Positions 63,201 to 64,000 of a stretch of DNA of 64,000 nucleotides are shown piece after piece. The notes beneath the pieces were generated by a model. The model ran no database searches. It was not told the origin of the DNA and worked only from the letters and a program-made list of their open reading frames with translations. The stretch covers positions 1-64,000 of the forward strand of contig JAZOOF010000058.1 in NCBI GenBank assembly GCA_045654885.1, in the 5' to 3' direction. The translations under genes and the position numbers were made by a program. How positions within the stretch are numbered: position 1 is the stretch's first letter; every line of letters begins with the position of its first letter. This stretch comes from HGM04593 sp045654885. Lineage in GTDB: Bacteria; Bacteroidota; Bacteroidia; Bacteroidales; Bacteroidaceae.

Positions 63201-63468
63201 CACCGAAAGCAAGCAGAATACCATCGGGGCGCTCCTTCTTGATAATCTCCTCGACATTGTGGATGTCGACAGGAAGGAAGTATACCTTGTCGGCAATACC
63301 CTCCGATGTCTGGATTGTTGCGACGTTGGGGTTAATCAACACAGACTGTATGCCCTCCTCGCGGAGTGCCTTCAATGCTTGCGAACCCGAGTAGTCGAAC
63401 TCTCCGGCCTGGCCAATGCGCAGCGCGCCCGAACCAAGCAACAACACCTTTTTCAATTTCTCTTTCAT
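60247..63468 (-). CDS. carB: Carbamoyl-phosphate synthase, large subunit
   Basis: This 1073-aa protein has the full CarB layout: two ATP-grasp halves (residues 1-400 and 550-935), each with Rossmann-like GSGALRIGQAGEFDYSGSQA or GSGAYRIGSSVEFDWC. It has the carboxyphosphate site AEYTH-like EVIEVNARLSRSSALASKAT, the carbamate site VKVIECNLRASRSFPFVSKV, and a C-terminal allosteric MGS-like domain (LAQKGYNLFATSGTAKFLNE to end). It makes carbamoyl phosphate for pyrimidines and arginine. carA is not next to it; a PurF-like gene lies 21 nt upstream, so the expected carA must be elsewhere. Confidence 0.97.
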   Translation of the reverse strand: MKEKLKKVLLLGSGALRIGQAGEFDYSGSQALKALREEGIQSVLINPNVATIQTSEGIADKVYFLPVDIHNVEEIIKKERPDGILLAFGGQTALNCGTELYQKGILDKYGVKVLGTSVEAIMYTEDRDLFVKKLDEIPMKTPVSQAVETMEDALAAAHRIGFPVMVRSAYALGGLGSGICKDEASFKELAESAFTFSNQILVEESLKGWKEIEFEVIRDANDHCFTVASMENFDPLGIHTGESIVVAPTCSLTPEQVKFMQEISVKAIRHLGIVGECNIQYAFNAETNDYRVIEVNARLSRSSALASKATGYPLAFVAAKIALGYTLDEIGEMGTPNSAYKAPDLDYLICKIPRWDLTKFAGVSRQIGSSMKSVGEIMSIGRSFEEVIQKGLRMIGQGMHGFVGNEHTHFDNLDEELANPTDMRVFSIASALEEGYTVEHISELTKIDPWFLGKLKNIVDYKHVLEGYNALDELPADVLRKAKELGFSDFQISRFVLKDQKNMESGNLEVRARRKELGIVPAVKRINTVASEHPELTNYLYMTYGTTGYDVNYYKTDKSVVVLGSGAYRIGSSVEFDWCSVNAVQTARKLGYKSIMINYNPETVSTDYDMCDRLYFDELSFERVLDVIDLEQPGGVIVSVGGQIPNNLAMKLHRQAVPILGTSPLSIDRAENRHKFSAMLDQLGIDQPAWKELTSIEDMKEFVDKVGYPVLVRPSYVLSGAAMNVCYNEEELHEFLKMAADVSKEFPVVVSQFMTDTKEIEFDAVAQNGEVVEYAISEHVEFAGVHSGDATLVFPAQKIYFETARRIKKICRRIAKELNISGPFNIQFLAKNNEVKVIECNLRASRSFPFVSKVLRRNFIETATRIMLGAPYSKPDKSAFDIDHIGVKASQFSFSRLHQADPVLGVDMSSTGEVGCIGDDFEEALLNAMIAVGYSVPEKNVMVSSGAAKSKVDLLEPAALLAQKGYNLFATSGTAKFLNEHGIQTTPVIWPDEDPAAENNVMQMIADHRFDLIINIPKNHTKRELTNGYRIRRAAIDHNIPLITNARLASAFIRAFCKIDVNSMPVKSWDEFK

Positions 63469-63489
63469 AGCTATATTATATTTTACCTA

Positions 63490-63999
63490 TTATTTATATA
63501 AATACTTCTCGTAGTGATAGATGAACGCTTCGTTCACAAGACGGTTGCCGCCGGGTGTTGGATAGATGCCGCTGAAGTACCAGTCGCCCAAATGGTTGGG
63601 GCAGGCATCGTGCAGGCCCTCGAGGCTCTGGAACACAAGCTCCAGCTCGGCATTCAGGTCTACGGGTTTAAGCAAATCGGCAATCTTGCGCGAGAGTTCA
63701 TCGGCAGTAAACTGCTTGTAGATTGCGCGTGTGCAGTTGACCTGCTCGGCATCGGGCTTCTTCAACTCCTCGATACAAGCCCTGTATGTCTCGTCAATGA
63801 GTGAACCCTTACCGCTCTCATAGAGCAGCTCAAGGGCAGCCTTGAAAGCTACAAAGTGGTCAAACTTCTCCATGTCGATACCATAGTAGTCCGGGTAACG
63901 GATTTGTGGGCTCGAAGAGACAACCACAATCTTCTTTGGCTCCAGACGGTCAAGGATATTCAGGATATTCTGCTTCAATGTAGTTCCGCGCACAATACT
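63490..63999 (-). CDS. PurF-like amidophosphoribosyltransferase family protein, C-terminal part
   Basis: The frame runs off the window's right edge; the visible 169 residues are the C-terminus. It opens with SIVRGTTLKQNILNIL, the PRPP-binding loop style of PurF-type phosphoribosyltransferases, followed by KKIVVVSSSPQIRYPDYYGI (matching the PurF SSPPIRxPCxYGID site). A Bacteroidota-style tail of about 100 residues then ends HYEKYLYK. It may be glutamine PRPP amidotransferase itself or the longer paralogue encoded with car genes. The N-terminal glutaminase half is outside the window. It is 21 nt before carB, in one transcript. Confidence 0.8.
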   Translation of the reverse strand, partial: SIVRGTTLKQNILNILDRLEPKKIVVVSSSPQIRYPDYYGIDMEKFDHFVAFKAALELLYESGKGSLIDETYRACIEELKKPDAEQVNCTRAIYKQFTADELSRKIADLLKPVDLNAELELVFQSLEGLHDACPNHLGDWYFSGIYPTPGGNRLVNEAFIYHYEKYLYK

Positions 64000-64000
64000 G

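Overview
The window reads as chromosome of an anaerobic member of the order Bacteroidales (Bacteroidota). Signs of this are the many secreted lipoproteins and outer-membrane barrels, a GH92 mannosidase, a BspA-type leucine-rich-repeat protein, Mfa/FimA-like fimbrillins, C-terminal tails resembling type IX secretion signals, and Bacteroides-type promoters (TTTG, about 19-20 nt, TAnnTTTG). I cannot fix the family or genus. TGA, TAA and TAG all serve as stops. I saw no rRNA, tRNA or CRISPR array.

Layout. 0.1-5.4 kb: a secreted Asp-box (BNR) propeller protein and a TonB-dependent receptor with heme/hemoglobin-receptor-like boxes. 5.7-11.3 kb: an AT-rich two-gene insert, a 1623-aa exonuclease-RecQ-UvrD fusion and a 178-aa partner, next to a sugar-nucleotide reductase-like gene and a scrap of a similar gene. 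12.3-16.6 kb: a MITE-like repeat, an envelope operon, an S41 protease homologue lacking its catalytic dyad, and rpsP. 16.7-22.2 kb: GH92 mannosidase, a galE with an in-frame TGA, a thiol-disulfide lipoprotein and a patatin. 22.3-28.2 kb: an envelope operon with a BspA-like protein, a rod-shaped RNA resembling 6S RNA, dus, and two unassigned genes. 28.8-37.6 kb: housekeeping genes (aminotransferase, gyrA plus a TPR gene, trmD, pyrK-pyrD, an HTH regulator). 37.6-38.7 kb: an AT-rich stretch almost without genes. 38.8-43.5 kb: an M6 metalloprotease and two transporters. 43.7-50.6 kb: a five-gene fimbrillin-type surface operon with its own promoter and terminator. 51-53.5 kb: gadB-glsA acid-resistance genes. 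54-56 kb: a nitroreductase lipoprotein and an AT-rich patch of unknown and broken genes. 56.5-59.9 kb: an HD-like/YjdM pair and a DUF2975-DUF2975-HTH-carboxypeptidase-regulatory-like operon. 60.2-64 kb: carB and the 3' end of a PurF-like gene that runs off the window.

Convergent gene ends carry strong intrinsic terminators. Many intergenic gaps carry copies of an imperfect palindrome of about 70-135 bp with TGTCAT/ATGACA ends. The best candidate for an undescribed system is the exonuclease-RecQ-UvrD fusion with its 178-aa partner; a role in mobile-element defence or recombination is inference. All calls come from reading the sequence without database searches, and domain names rest on motif recognition.
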